Below are positions 1 to 12,101 of a DNA stretch of 64,000 bases, piece after piece. Within the stretch, counting starts at the first letter, position 1; each line of letters opens with the position of its first letter. The DNA is taken from the NCBI GenBank assembly GCA_032690845.1, contig CM064427.1, positions 16,255,501-16,319,500 of the forward strand, given 5' to 3'. Origin of the DNA: Eleusine coracana subsp. coracana (taxonomy: Eukaryota; Streptophyta; Magnoliopsida; Poales; Poaceae). A program made the translations under genes and the position numbers. The notes under the pieces were generated by a model. That model saw only the letters and a list, made by a program, of their open reading frames with translations, did not search any database and was not told the DNA's origin.

Positions 1-2
1 CA

Positions 3-287
3 CGGCTAACCATGGCACAGCTACAAGTGCAGCAACTTGATGTTAGTTCTGCTTTATTCATCATTCATTCAATAACTAATCACATATTCGCTTTGCACTG
101 TAACATTGGGATAAAAAAATTGTAGGCCCAGCTCGCCGAAGAGAGAAGGCTACAGCAAGAGTCGGAGGCGAGGCAGCAGGCGGATATGGCCAACCTGCTT
201 GCTTACCTTCAAATCATGCACGCTCAGATGGGAGGATCTCTACCGCCGCCTCCGACTATGTCATGTCCGGCTCTAGCAACTCCTTAG
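3..287 (+). mobile_element. 3' exons of a CACTA (En/Spm-type) plant transposase-like gene
   Basis: Two exon pieces can be read: 3-41 and 126-287, joined by a short intron with a GT donor at 42 and an ...TTGTAG acceptor ending at 125, both in phase 0. The end of the protein is rich in Gln, Glu and Arg (AQLAEERRLQQESEARQQAD) and predicts a coiled coil. It continues through LAYLQIMHAQMGG into a proline patch and stops at 285-287. This C-terminal style (coiled coil, then a 'MQ..GG.....PPPP' tail) is what I know from the plant transposase Ptta/En/Spm family of CACTA elements. The rest of the gene lies upstream of the window. No terminal CACTA motif was found downstream, so the element boundary is unknown. 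It could instead be the tail of a host coiled-coil gene. Confidence 0.5.
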
Positions 288-303
288 GTGAGCTACTTCA
301 TAG

Positions 304-466
304 TTAGCTGACGAGTTATATGGTTATTAGCAGCAGTCGATTGGTCTTCAAGTTAGACAACCAAACAAGAAGGATCTAGTTGTGAGGGTCTGCTTAGGGT
401 TTCATTGGAATATTTAGCCGACGAGTTATCTGGTTATTAGCAGCAGTCGATTGGTCTTCAAGTAGT
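304..466. repeat. Direct repeat of about 50 bp, 110 bp apart
   Basis: A block starting TTAGCTGACGAGTTATATGG at 304 and running to about 355 recurs at 414-466 with few changes (TTAGCCGACGAGTTATCTGG...). The shared core continues through TTATTAGCAGCAGTCG and ATTGGTCTTCAAGT. It lies just after the transposase stop codon, so it may be a subterminal repeat of that element. Confidence 0.7.
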
Positions 467-1358
467 TAGCTTTTGTATCGGGTACTGGTCCATCAACTTC
501 ATGTATTGCACTAGTTCTATTGTTTAGTCGATAAATCATTATACAATTTATTTGTCAAAGCATTGTATCGGTTCGGTATTGTGATTCTATTAAACTGTTC
601 TATATATCATTGAATATTATAATTAGTCTAGTGTTACATCGACTCATTCATACTTTCTATTTTAAGATTTAGTCAATGTTTAATTATATACTCGTATCGA
701 TAGGTCCTCTTGATATCAGCATTAAATACATTATTTTATTATAGCCAATATCTACCTACTCACGGTTACAACAACCAGTCAATAGCCGCTCGGCCTTGCG
801 ATCTAAGGGGGCTAGTATCGCGCCAATCGGCTACGCATTACACTCATTGGCTAACCAACATTCGATGGGTTTTGAATTATGATCTATATCTTTGTTAGTT
901 TACAGAGAAAACTGACTGGCACATCGAAAACTGACTGGCACATCCACGCATCTTTTACAACATGTCATTGGACATATACTGAAGTTAAAAAGATCTCATA
1001 GGTCTTGTGTTTGCCCGTGGATGACATATTTTTCGCGTCAACATTCCACATTGGCGGGACAATCCCTATCGAAACATGTGGGTCCTGTTGAAATTTGTGA
1101 CTAGTTTGATGCAATATATGGGCGAACAATGCGTACGAAGGATCCCAAAACAAAAGGCTACGGATTCGTTAAAGCTTTTACCGGGTAAAAAAGAGAGATT
1201 GGCAGAATAATTCGATATCAGCCAATAGCATCGGCAAGCTCATCATCATTAATGAACCTGGCACCAAGTTTTCAACGTAGGGCATGGACATGATCGAGCA
1301 GGGCAGTGCACTCCGGTCAGAGAGAGGTGTCAATGCGCTTCCTCTGCACGCAATCCGC
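467..1358. other. Non-coding AT-rich stretch
   Basis: I see no gene here. Near 910-945 a short tandem repeat of a 20-base unit (ACTGACTGGCACATC with a GAAA spacer) occurs twice. The region probably includes the 3' end of the CACTA-type element whose exons are at 3-287, but no matching terminus was found. Confidence 0.5.
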
Positions 1359-2200
1359 GGAGATTTTGGCTATTTTAACACTTAATAAAAGTGGTTTCTC
1401 TTAAATAACATCCATGTCATGGGCTTCTCTAAAATAGCACCGATAAGAGTGACTAACCTCGGAAATAGCATTATCGCATTATTCAAAGTATTTCTCTTTT
1501 ATTTTCTATTTTCTGGCATGAGAAATGACCATGTTACCCCTCTCTATTCTAAGCACTTACAGTGATTTTCTTCTCTCCGGTCTCTCTCTTCTATCGTCCA
1601 GCACAGAAGGAACACACGAGGGCGAGGCGGAGGACTGGCGATGAACAACCAGACAGGTCGTCAGCGTTAGGGGCGCCGCCCGCCGCCCCCGCAAGGATCT
1701 CGCCTGGCCTGAGTCGTTGGCCCCATCTTCTCTGCGAGCCCGCCCCCATCTGCGTCGCGTGCCCGCCCCCATCTTCCAACGCGCCCTAGAGTTGTCGGCC
1801 CCAACTGCTTTGTGCGCTCATGACCAACTGCTCCATGCAACTGAGGATTCAAGGTGCGTCAATTTTAACTATATTCTGAGGATAGGATCTGTTTAGAAAG
1901 CATATTGTCCCTTTATTTGATCTTCATTTTGAATCTCATTTGTGTGTATTATTTTGATTGGCTTATATAGAGAGAAGAGGTGTCAACGTCATGCAAAAAT
2001 GATAATAAAAATGACTCAGGGGTAGTATTGTACTTTCATGTGGCTGTTTGTCTAAAAAAGAAAAGTAAATGAGAAAAACAGTGAATAGTGCTATTCCAGA
2101 GATTTGACACTCTTATTAATGCTATTTTAAAGAAGCCCACGACATAGATACTATTTGGGAGAAGCCACTTCTATTAAGTGCTAAAATAGCTAAAATCTCC
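1359..2200. mobile_element. Mutator-like non-autonomous element with ~110-bp TIRs (Pack-MULE candidate)
   Basis: The left end reads GGAGATTTTGGCTATTTTAA. The right end, read in reverse complement from 2200, is GGAGATTTTAGCTATTTTAG. The match continues for about 110 bp (left 1359-1475, right 2085-2200) at roughly 80 percent by eye. Long terminal inverted repeats around an unrelated core are typical of Mutator-like elements. The core at about 1560-1850 is sharply GC-rich against AT-rich ends, as in Pack-MULEs that have captured gene sequence. The target duplication is not clean: if the ends are taken one base further in, the 9-bp flanks CAATCCGCG and CACGTCGCG match at 6 positions. No transposase is present. 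The short ORFs of the core run on both strands and are not recognised. Confidence 0.7.
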
Positions 2201-4808
2201 ACGTCGCGGGAGCACGGCATGTAGTACTAGTTGCTGGCAGATATATCGTCTCCGTTTACTCGATTACATGTGGACCAGCTTTCATTGGCTTAAGCGACGG
2301 GTATTAATATGGTAGTTGACCTACTGAGGAAAACTAGTTGTAGATCCGTATAGCATGACAGATGATCAAAGACCTATGCTACCAGCTGGATCATATCGTC
2401 TGTGATTCCATTGGCTTCGTGGTGGATGAGAAATGCTTAATTAATAAATCAGAGGATTAATTAGTAGTGTACTAGTATTATGCAACTAAGCTGTCAATTT
2501 AGCAAATGAAATATACTACAAGTACACAACTTTCCCGCCCCACATTAGACCAAATCAACATAGACAGATGCAAATGGTCTTCGTTGTGATTTATTTTATA
2601 AACCCAGTGGAGGCACTAACCTCGAATAGTGCTGGCGTACTAAACTAGAATGTTGAAATGCATAACATCTTTTTTTGGTGCTGGTAGTTAACAATCCATA
2701 TGTTTGGGAACCTAGGATGACCCACTATAAAAAAAAAAAATGAAGAATGCCAAACATGGGACAACGGGCAAGCTTGTCCGGAAAACTTGGTCAATGTGAG
2801 TATGATACAACAATATCTATGTGTTATTAGTGCATCATTGTCTCCAATGGTACTCCCTTTGAAATATATATATATAAATCCTTTAGAATCAACTTTTTTC
2901 ATTTTGAGCAATTTCTAAACAATCATGTCATACTACATTCATCATGGAGCATGCTTGATTTTTCATTTCCAAAAGTTCCTATTTTCGTCAGTTAATTCTT
3001 AGGATTTGTATAGTTCAAACTATGTACATAAGACTTTTCGATTCATCATAAAAATGCATATATAATATATAATCTGCATGTTATTAAAACATATGAAATG
3101 CTAAAAGATGATAATTGAAGATACAAATGATTGACTTTGTACAAGCTTACTAGAATGATAGAATTTATGATTTGCGACATTTACTCCTCTAGTGTCATGT
3201 ACGTATGCCCCCACGCACCATGGACATAACAAATATATATACTAAAAATAAAAATTAATTGTTAAACACTTAAAGAGAATTAGTCCATGCTTATATGCGC
3301 ATATAGCGACGCAAAACTTTATAACATGGAGCCTGGGACGGCGACGGGACGGGACACGTCGAAATCAAACGGAAGCAACCGCATGGCTCGCGTGCACAAG
3401 GGTACTTATCTACATGAAACGCACAAGACAAGGACGACGTCGACGTCGAAGACCATGGCGGTGTCGCTTGTGCTTGACATCGGCGGAAGCAGGGAATGGC
3501 CGCCATCAACCAGATTTCGACGTCCCCCGAGGCCCCGACCCCGATCATCCAATCCAAAAACCGGGGCAGAAACAAGCAGCGCGCTCTGCTCTGCTTCACG
3601 GCCACTACCTCTGTCAATCAATGCGCCCTACCGATCCAATAACCAGCTGTTTTTTTAATAATAAATTAGTAAATCGTCACGTAGCTGCACGGCACGAGTC
3701 GACTCGCGGACTCCCCCCGTCCGTCAGCTGACCAAAGCCGTGTTGCTTCGTGCACCCAGCGGAGGCGATATTTTATTCACACGAACACAAATTTAAATTC
3801 TTCTGACAGTAACACGTCGAACGAAGTATATTGTTATATGAGAATGACATGCAAATGAAAAGAAGTGATGCTTCACAGTGAAGCTGTTATTTAGAATAAA
3901 AATTATGTATACTTTGGAAATAACAAACACTAGATGATGTGTAATTCACTTTGATTCCTTTTGTTTTCTAATTTTTACATATGCGAAATCAGTGGCGATG
4001 CTAGACTACAAGTTAGGATGATGCCTTGTATGAAATTTATGTTTAAAAGTCTATCTATTAGCTGGTCAAAATTGACACTTTAGAGTTAATTGTTTTGCTT
4101 ATCCTGATGCCTGTGAACCAGAGTAGCATAACGTGGCGTCGTCAGTATATGAAATATGACTTCAAAATTTGACATATTCCTTTCACTCATTAATGTCAAC
4201 AGGTTGGGTACATAAATAATAATAATAATAATAATAAACTATTTAGCATCTCAGTCTGTAACCGTAATGTTTCATTCACAATCATTAACTTTTATCCCAT
4301 GTATCACAAATTCTAAGTTCATTGCGGCAACCATATATGTTTAGACCGTAACCACAAAATTTTGTAAGGTGTTATTAAATAATTTAATTAAATCTAGTGT
4401 TGTTAAACATGAGTTCTAATAATAATAAGAAGAAGAAGAATTAAAATTTTGGTTTTTGCAGCACGTCCACGCATCTTATAACAACACACATCACTATTTT
4501 TTTTTTGCGATCACATACATCACCATTGAGTTGTGCCAAACTGTCCGTGGGGAGAGTAGTACTAGCACGCACGTGGTGATAGCATGTGTTTAGAAGGCCC
4601 AGGAAATCAATGCACGGACAAATCACGAATACCACCGGATTATTAAGAAATAATTTACGTGATAGAGAATTAATTCGCCGAGTATTATATGGTTTTGTAT
4701 CCCGTGGCCGTCGTCTTCACATTTCTCGCGTCGATCCATCTATTGCGCGCAGCGTGATGTGTCCGTACACGCTAAACATATCCGCCGTTGGGCCCCAGGA
4801 TTATCGAA
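2201..4808. other. Intergenic region, no supported gene
   Basis: The DNA is mostly AT-rich spacer. A GC-richer block at about 3290-3760 has overlapping ORFs on both strands (for example 3287-3658), none with a recognisable domain or codon pattern. A run of about eight AAT units lies at 4214-4237, followed near 4420-4440 by AAT and GAA units. I see no transposon ends. Confidence 0.6.
4214..4237. repeat. (AAT)n microsatellite
   Basis: Uninterrupted AAT repeat of about eight units in AT-rich spacer. Confidence 0.85.
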
Positions 4809-4810
4809 CA

Positions 4811-4818
4811 TATATTTT
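4811..4818 (+). promoter_or_regulatory. Probable TATA box of the lectin receptor kinase gene
   Basis: TATATTTT lies in an AT-rich pocket just before a pyrimidine-rich leader (CTCCTCC and CCACCACC runs, about 4860-5040), as expected for a grass promoter. Transcription would start near 4840-4850. This is inferred from position and composition only. Confidence 0.45.
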
Positions 4819-4844
4819 ATTTTTAACATCCCACTTGCGCTGCG

Positions 4845-6311
4845 GCTCCCATAGTCCCATCCTCTGTATTCTGCATCTCCTCCATCCGTCTGCATCCACC
4901 GCTCGTTAACTCGTCCTGCTTCCCACCACCACCAACCAACTACTCGCCGTCCTCCGCCAGCCCAGTCACCTCTCTCCTCCATCTCCATCACATCGCTTCC
5001 TCCTCCTCCGCTGGCCTGTCCTCGCCGACCGATCCCATCAAAATCTCTTTTTTTACAGGAGGGCGGCGCCGCGCCTCGCCGCTTCACAGCTTCTTCTTCT
5101 ACCGGACTAGAGGTGACAACCACTCTCAGCTCTTCCTCTCTGCTGCTCTGCTTCCCCCCGTGTTTTCTTATTTCATTTGTTTATTGTGTGCCAGAGCTTT
5201 GTTTCTTTGATTCTGGTTGTTCTGCGTGATTCTTGGAGAGACCAACATGTTCCGTAGCTGGGTTTACGATAGAATCGAATTCGTGGTGTCCTTTCTGGTA
5301 TGCTGGAAGGAATCGTGTGCGCCTTTCTGGACGGCAGAAGAGGTTCCCCGGCTTCTTTTCGATGCGCCTTTTGAGAGAAAATGAGGTGGATTTGATATGC
5401 TTCGTGCTGCGAGTTCCAAAGTTCAGCCCCTCCTTTTTATTTTTTTAATCTAGAACGCCGAAGAGAGCCTAGTGTCGCCATGTCGGGCAGAAAGAAACAA
5501 GGTTCACACTGTTTGGTTTGTCTGGGCCTGGGACTAATAATGTACTGTAGCGTCAGAATTTTGGATTAATTCGGTGCAATTTCTATGCACATGTCCGTAT
5601 ACGCCTTTTCTTTTGGTTGAATTCTAACACAGTAAGCTTCTACTCCCTCCGTTTAAGAATATAAAATGTTTTTGACTCTGATCACGAGAATTACACAAGG
5701 AGAGAGATAGAGATAGAGTATCTTATAATGTTGAACAGAGGAAATAGGATTTTGGTTTGGAGTCGAAGAAGAAACATGGGGTAGATTGAAACCTACATCT
5801 TGGTAAAATGTTAGGTCTTACTGCACAGACTTCATATTATGTAAACAAACTCATCTGGCCCTTCCCTAATGCTCTCACAGTCTTGATCTAAAAAAAAAAG
5901 CTCTCACGGTCACAGCAGACCATTGACAGATTCTGTGACTCTGTCAATGGTCACCGGGGCCAGGTGGATACTTTTGTTCCGAAAGTCGTCCTCACTTTGC
6001 TGTTGGTCAAAAAGAATTGATGCCAATACCTTGTAATCTACTGTTCCCACGCTTTTTGGTGGGAATTTAGTTGCACACGGCACGATCAATACTGCCTTCT
6101 TTCTGATTGCTTTAGGGAAATGGGCTTTTCTCCCCTCTATCTTATTCATTTGTTTTTTAGATAATGTAGTGGGTTGCAATTATTCATTCTGTGTATGTTT
6201 TTGAAGGCAGCCTGTCTCAGAGTTCAGTCCACTCAGCTGCCAAATGTTCATGAAGGAGTATAAGAGTCCAGCAGAAAGCTTGATCTGGAACTGGAACTAC
6301 TCCCACATCAG
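4845..6311 (+). other. Inferred spliced 5' leader of the lectin receptor kinase gene
   Basis: A C/T-rich first exon could run from about 4845 to 5112, where GAG is followed by a GTGACA donor. A second leader exon could be 6211-6311, between an acceptor GAAGGCAG and a donor CAG/GTATTG. The coding exon then begins immediately after the acceptor ACATTTCAG ending at 6853. If these sites are used, an upstream ORF beginning ATG at 6244 would encode about 23 residues and stop in the TGA that overlaps the main ATGATGG start. A Stowaway MITE sits in the first intron. No transcript evidence is available from the sequence. Confidence 0.4.
5643..5744. mobile_element. Stowaway-like MITE (Tc1/mariner type)
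   Basis: The element begins CTCCCTCCGTTTAAGAATAT. The far end is a degraded inverted copy (in reverse: TTTCCTCTGTTCAACATTAT). It is flanked by TA dinucleotides at 5641-5642 and 5745-5746. Length is about 100 bp. It lies in the inferred first leader intron of the downstream receptor kinase gene. Confidence 0.7.
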
Positions 6312-6853
6312 GTATTGTTCAGCAGTATCTTTAACATAGTTCTTCAAAAGCAAAAGGTCTCAATGATATCATGATGTAGTTTCAACACTTTTTTTTGCTC
6401 ACTAGTTACAGTGCTCAAGAATTGGCTGGCACATACTGCATGTATTGAAGAAATCTACATAAACGAATGAAATGCCTTGATTCAAACTTGTTGTATTCAT
6501 CTCTAGTCACTTTGTGAAACATTTCCATCTGTGAGATACATATTGCCAGAATTGTGGGAGCTCGTACTCAGCCTTACATCTTACGACTAGCCGTGCATAA
6601 GAAAAATAAAGCATCTATCTAAAAATACCTTCTGATTGGCACCACAAAGTAATTATGAACAAGCTGTTTGAGTAACCTTAGCATTTTGCATGCTTACTTC
6701 TGAATTTACAATCAAGTTAGTGAGAAAATCTGTCGAAAACTTGAAACAAATAGACATGCATTCTGAGTCTCTACCATTCATTATAGTAGTGTAAAACTCT
6801 GACATTTCCATTTCCATCTGAGCTTCTAATTTTGAACATTCTAAACATTTCAG

Positions 6854-9388
6854 ATGATGGTAATCACTGGAGGTTGGCAGAAGATTACTAACTGGCAGGA
6901 TTTGTCTTTTGTGCTCATGGAAGCTTTTGGCAACCATCACCTCCACCGAAAATGTATCATTATGTGGTGGATGCTCGTGATAGCAAACCTATCGATGATG
7001 TGCAGCAGCAGTACCCAAAAGCAAGTTCTCCTGCCAGGTTCCAGTAGCTCACAAATGGAATATATTGACAACAATGGGATCTTTCTTCTCTCCAATGGCT
7101 CCACCTTTGGGTTTGGCTTTGTGAGCAGTAGTGCATCTTACAGCATGTCCTACCTTCTTGCAGTGGTCCACCTGGCTACCACTTCTGTTGTCTGGTCTGC
7201 CAATGCGGACTCTCCAGTTTCTCATTCAGACAACTTTGTGTTCGACAAGGATGGCAATGCCTACTTGCAATCTGGAGATTCCACTGTCTGGAGTGCTAAT
7301 ACCTCCAGCAAGGGCGCCACTTCAATGCAGCTGTTGGACTCTGGCAATCTTGTAGTGCTTGGCAAGGACAACTCTTCTCCTCTGTGGCAGAGTTTTAGCC
7401 ATCCAACAGACACGCTTCTGTCTGGCCAGAGCTTCATTGATGGGATGACACTGGTGAGCCATTCGAATACACAGAACACAACCTATACACTTCAGATCAA
7501 ATCCGGGGACATGATGTTGTACACGAACTTACAGACAGCCCAGCCATACTGGTCCGCACTGCAGGATAATAGGATGATCGTCAACAAGAATGGAAACAAC
7601 ATATACTCTGCAAACCTCAGTTCACGATCCTGGTCATTCTATGATCAATCTGGGCTGCTCCTATCACAGCTCATCATCACGCAACAGGGTGATGGTAACA
7701 CCACACTGGCTGCTGTCCTTGGTAATGATGGGTTGATTACCTTCTATGTGCTGCAAAGTGGGAATACTAAGAGTACTCTCCCAATCACAGTTCCACAGGA
7801 TTCATGTGACATGCCTGCTCGCTGCAAGCCATACTCCATATGCAACAGTGGGACAGGTTGTCAGTGCCCTTCAGCCCTTAGCTCCTATGCAAACTGTAAT
7901 CCTGGCATAATATCACCGTGCAAATCAAAGGACAAGTTTCAGCTAGCTCAACTGGACAGTGGTGTTGGGTATGTCGGCACCAGCTTTGCTTCACCTGTGT
8001 CCAAGACGAACCTCACAGGATGCAAAAATGCTTGCATGGGTAACTGCTCATGCATTGCTGTGTTCTTTGAACAAACCTCAGGAAATTGCTTCCTTTTCAG
8101 CCAGATAGGTAGCTTGCAACAGAAAGATGGAGGTACGAGTGGTTTTGCATCTTTCCTCAAGGTCTCAAGCAGTAACCGTAGATCAGGGCAAGGTGGGAGT
8201 GATAAGCACACAATCATTATTGTTGTCATCATAGTCGGAACTTTGGTTGTCATAGGGATTCTTTTATATATTGGTTTCTGCATTTACCGAAGAAGGGTAC
8301 CACATCCACCCTCGCAAGATGAGGGCGGTTCATCGGAAGATGATGGCTTCCTGCAAACAATATCAGGTGCACCCATGCGGTTCACATATAAGGAGCTCCA
8401 GGAAGCAACAAACAACTTTTCAGACAAGCTCGGCCAAGGAGGTTTTGGGTCTGTTTACTTTGGTACACTGCCAGATGGAAGTCGCATCGCTGTAAAGAAG
8501 CTAGAGGGCATAGGTCAAGGGAAGAAAGAATTCCGTTCTGAGGTTACCATCATTGGGAGTATCCACCACATCCATCTTGTCAAACTCCGAGGGTTTTGTG
8601 CAGAGGGCACATACAGACTTCTTGCATATGAATACATGGCAAAAGGGTCCCTAGATAGGTGGATATTTCGAAACAGTGGTGATTCCTCCCTGCTGGACTG
8701 GGACACAAGGTTTAATATTGCACTTGGAACAGCGAAGGGATTGGCATACCTCCATCAGGATTGTGAGTCCAAGATCATTCACTGTGACATCAAGCCTGAG
8801 AATGTTCTACTTGATGAGAACTTCCTTGCAAAGGTGTCTGACTTTGGTCTTGCAAAATTGATGACCAGGGAACAGAGCCATGTTTTCACGACACTCAGGG
8901 GCACACGGGGCTACCTTGCACCTGAATGGATCACCAATTACGCTATCTCAGAGAAGAGCGACGTGTATAGCTACGGGATGGTCCTTCTTGAAATCATCAG
9001 CGGGCGGAAGAGCTTTGATCCTGTTGAAGTTTCAGAGAAAGCTCACTTCCCCTCATACGCTTTCAAGAAGCTTGAAGAGGGTGAACTTCGTGATATCTTT
9101 GATGCCAAGCTAAAATACAATGATAAGGATGAGCGACTTGAGATTGCGATCAAGGTTGCCCTGTGGTGCATCCAGGACGATTTTTATCAGCGACCGTCCA
9201 TGTCGAAGGTTGTCCAAATGCTAGAAGGTGTATGTGACGTGCCCCAGCCACCAATATCCTCACAAATTGGATCCCGGCTCTATGCAAATGCCTTCAAATC
9301 GAGCAGTGAAGAGGGCACATCATCTGGAATGTCAGACTACAACAGTGATGCCTTACTTTCAGCTGTGCGTCTTTCTGGCCCGAGATGA
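6854..9388 (+). CDS. G-type lectin S-receptor-like Ser/Thr protein kinase, SD2-5 type
   Basis: An 844-codon single-exon reading frame for a plasma-membrane receptor kinase. In order it shows a hydrophobic leader (about residues 34-51), a bulb-type mannose-lectin domain (about 60-185, with VVWSANADSPVS and LLDSGNLVVL), and a Cys-rich PAN-type region (about 330-420). A transmembrane helix follows (about 452-478, HTIIIVVIIVGTLVVIGILL), then a kinase domain from about 524. Kinase landmarks are the glycine loop GQGGFGSVYFG, the ATP-binding Lys548 (IAVKK), catalytic HCDIKPEN (Asp645), DFG at 663 and the APEW motif. Cys precedes the catalytic Asp where many kinases have Arg, so it is a non-RD kinase, as in SD2-5 and many immune receptors. 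The ATG follows a splice acceptor directly. An in-frame ATG at 6917 would place the signal peptide closer to the N terminus and is a realistic alternative. The ligand is unknown. The frame is intact. Confidence 0.93.
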   Translation: MMVITGGWQKITNWQDLSFVLMEAFGNHHLHRKCIIMWWMLVIANLSMMCSSSTQKQVLLPGSSSSQMEYIDNNGIFLLSNGSTFGFGFVSSSASYSMSYLLAVVHLATTSVVWSANADSPVSHSDNFVFDKDGNAYLQSGDSTVWSANTSSKGATSMQLLDSGNLVVLGKDNSSPLWQSFSHPTDTLLSGQSFIDGMTLVSHSNTQNTTYTLQIKSGDMMLYTNLQTAQPYWSALQDNRMIVNKNGNNIYSANLSSRSWSFYDQSGLLLSQLIITQQGDGNTTLAAVLGNDGLITFYVLQSGNTKSTLPITVPQDSCDMPARCKPYSICNSGTGCQCPSALSSYANCNPGIISPCKSKDKFQLAQLDSGVGYVGTSFASPVSKTNLTGCKNACMGNCSCIAVFFEQTSGNCFLFSQIGSLQQKDGGTSGFASFLKVSSSNRRSGQGGSDKHTIIIVVIIVGTLVVIGILLYIGFCIYRRRVPHPPSQDEGGSSEDDGFLQTISGAPMRFTYKELQEATNNFSDKLGQGGFGSVYFGTLPDGSRIAVKKLEGIGQGKKEFRSEVTIIGSIHHIHLVKLRGFCAEGTYRLLAYEYMAKGSLDRWIFRNSGDSSLLDWDTRFNIALGTAKGLAYLHQDCESKIIHCDIKPENVLLDENFLAKVSDFGLAKLMTREQSHVFTTLRGTRGYLAPEWITNYAISEKSDVYSYGMVLLEIISGRKSFDPVEVSEKAHFPSYAFKKLEEGELRDIFDAKLKYNDKDERLEIAIKVALWCIQDDFYQRPSMSKVVQMLEGVCDVPQPPISSQIGSRLYANAFKSSSEEGTSSGMSDYNSDALLSAVRLSGPR

Positions 9389-12090
9389 TACGAATTACAT
9401 GTGCATTCATGTGTTTTAGTTAGGATGATGCTCAATTTTGGAGGAAGGTCCACTGGCTTGGTGTTCATTTGTTCATAATGTACATATATGCTGTTCATAA
9501 TTTCTGTGTTAGTTCACACTATGTGAAACGGGGTACAGAACACAAATTCATGAGCATTAGATTTTCTAGATAATGAGAAGATTGTATTAATCACAGCTTT
9601 CATGAACGTTAGATAGAAATTTCAATCACAATTTTGCAACTATGACCTTACAAAAATATCCCCAGGTGTTGTGCCCTTTTGGAGTTGGTGCCTTTGTGTT
9701 CGTAGTCGTGAAGCTATTCAAATTCAGACGGATGCTAGGATTTGCACACTACTCGCCGATTTTTTCACCTCGTAGCGTTGTTTGACTGCTCAGAAAACAA
9801 CAAAATGTCTACTTGGGTATTTTGAAAGAACACATTATCACAACAATTTCTCAGGTTCATCTCCTCGTTTTTCTGGTTAAACGTTGATAAGTTTTATGAG
9901 TGGCACAACTTTCAATTTCTTCTTTAGTGCAATATACTTCAGTATTCACAACTAATTTGACACAGTTATATCAAGGAGCTGCTTTAAATGATTCATATGA
10001 TTTGAGTAAAGTTGTTACCTAGTTATAAATTTGTCTTTTCTCATACGGCTATTTTTGTTACCAAATTTTATTTGGTACAAACGTATTGCTAATGATGATA
10101 AAGTCTTTTTACTATGCATTCATGTTTAGTTTCAGTGGTATTATTTATAGTTAGACACAAATCCCTAACTTTTTACTATATTTTATTATAAAAATCTTCA
10201 TAATTGATACATGTTTAATTGATTTTATATCTTTTCATCAAAATAAATTTTAGAAAACAAAGTAAAGAAGTTCAATATTATTAAAGATTTTTAATAAGTT
10301 TAATTCTATTATTTTTATAAAAAAATGTATTCAGATCTTGAATGTTATGGAACATCGTTCAAACTCTAATTAAAATTTTTGCTACATATTCTCTATATAA
10401 ATATAAAAGTTATACATTCAAAATTTTATTTGTTTGCAAAGAATACCATTGGCTACTTCAAATAAACAAAACATATTAAATGAACTAAATATGTGTAAGT
10501 TAGGATGATTTAAAAAACATATTGAATGAACTAAATATGTCTAACTTCAAATGAATTATGAGATTATTTTTCAATTAACCCAATAATAACTAAAAAAATT
10601 AGAGAAAAAGACTTATGAGTCAGGGACGGGCCTATATATGTACAAGGGTATTCAATTGAATACCCATTATTTTGGTAAAACAATGTATATATATAGTGTA
10701 TATCATGTGTATATGTAATAAAAAAGTTAAAAACATAACACGGAATAACATTTCTTCACTCATTCGGCCTTGAAAACCAAGTAGTCCACCTTCCTCTCCT
10801 ATCTTAATGGCCCAAAAGACTAAAAAGATCTATACTTCAGGCTGTCTGAATTGTTTTAACCTTTTTTAAATTTTGAATACCCATACCCAATACCTTCACC
10901 TTGTTACGAGTGAGAATCTTAAAGTCTAAGTAACTTATAACATGATTTACATAATTACTAGCAAAATATTCATACATAGGCTTAAGAAAAACAAAACACT
11001 CTGTATGATTTAAATAAAAAATTATTTATATAATATAATTGTTAGACATATATAGTTTTATTGATATTTTTATATAAAAGATACTATTTATATTACTGTT
11101 GGTGCTTCTTAGAGTATCATTTTATATGTCAAAATAACCATTTTCCATCATTTTTTATCATATTTTTATTATAAATATATTTTTTTACCTCTAATGTTAA
11201 CGATCTTCACATGTAGTGTTGTTTGAGTGCTATTTATAGAATTAGGTGAAATAACGTTAAAGATGCTCAAAGATGAGAAGTAGCGATATAAAGCCTGTCT
11301 CGTCATGCAAGGAGGGGTTTTTACAAGCCCATGACACCTACAAGACACAACTGAATGTTCATAAAGCCCAATATATAATCCCAAGGTTGTGATGCAATGA
11401 CTAGTAATTTTTAGAAGGTTTATCTGGAAGAAAAGATAAATTTACACACTCCAGAAATAACACTACATTACGACACGGTTTTAATCTTCAAGTCGTGCTC
11501 TAATGGGAACATTTTGACTGCGAAAGTTGTAGATCTTGTCGATAGCTTTCTGGAACATATATGTATCATATTATTTGGATTACAGAGCTATAAGATATGA
11601 GTCCCGTAAGGAGATCTGCGCAGAGTAGTCCGAATCGGAATAGATATTTTTGTATCGCATATTTGAACATAAAGACGCCCAAATCTGTAGATCCATTGAA
11701 TACGAAAGTTGTGGAAGGTTTCGAGAGCTATGAGATAGAGTCCGAGTTTGTCTCATTTAGAGTCTAGACACGGGAGTTATGTTTTTAAAAGTCGGTGCTT
11801 AATATATAAGATACGAAATCGACTTAGACTCAATCTCTAACTTTGTGGATACAAAATAGACGATTATACCTAAATTAATAGATTATTATAGAGATCCATA
11901 ATACTCATCTGTTCGTAATTTCTTATCGTTTCCGATAAAGTTTTTGTAATGCGCTAACTCGGCCGACAAAAAATAAATAGAGGAAGTATGGTTTAGGGAA
12001 AAAAAAGAATACCCGACTATGGTCTTCGATTTTGTAGGGCTCCGCGCGGTATAGGCCTCGTGTGAACAGATTATGGAACGTTTTCATTTC
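9389..12090. other. AT-rich intergenic region with transposon scraps
   Basis: The first part is the 3' untranslated region of the receptor kinase gene. At 10621 a sequence beginning CAGGGACGGGCCTATATATG, with an AATACCC motif repeated nearby, looks like one end of a hAT-type element; no matching second end was found. At about 11460-11960 there is a stretch rich in repeated 'GAAAGTTGTAGATC'-like and 'GAGCTATGAGAT'-like phrases, typical of old dispersed repeats. No gene is supported. Confidence 0.5.
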
Positions 12091-12094
12091 ATTG

Positions 12095-12101
12095 TATTTA
12101 A
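12095..12101 (+). promoter_or_regulatory. Possible TATA box of the PPR gene
   Basis: TATTTAA lies about 600 bases upstream of the PPR start codon, just before the composition switches to C-rich leader. Position is the only support. Confidence 0.3.

Noticed and set aside
3287..3731. ORFs of 105-123 codons in a GC-rich block
   Set aside because: Overlapping on both strands with no recognisable domain, splice pattern or homology that I know.
10621..10900. A complete hAT element starting CAGGGACGGGCC
   Set aside because: No matching inverted end or target duplication was found, so only a terminal fragment can be suspected.
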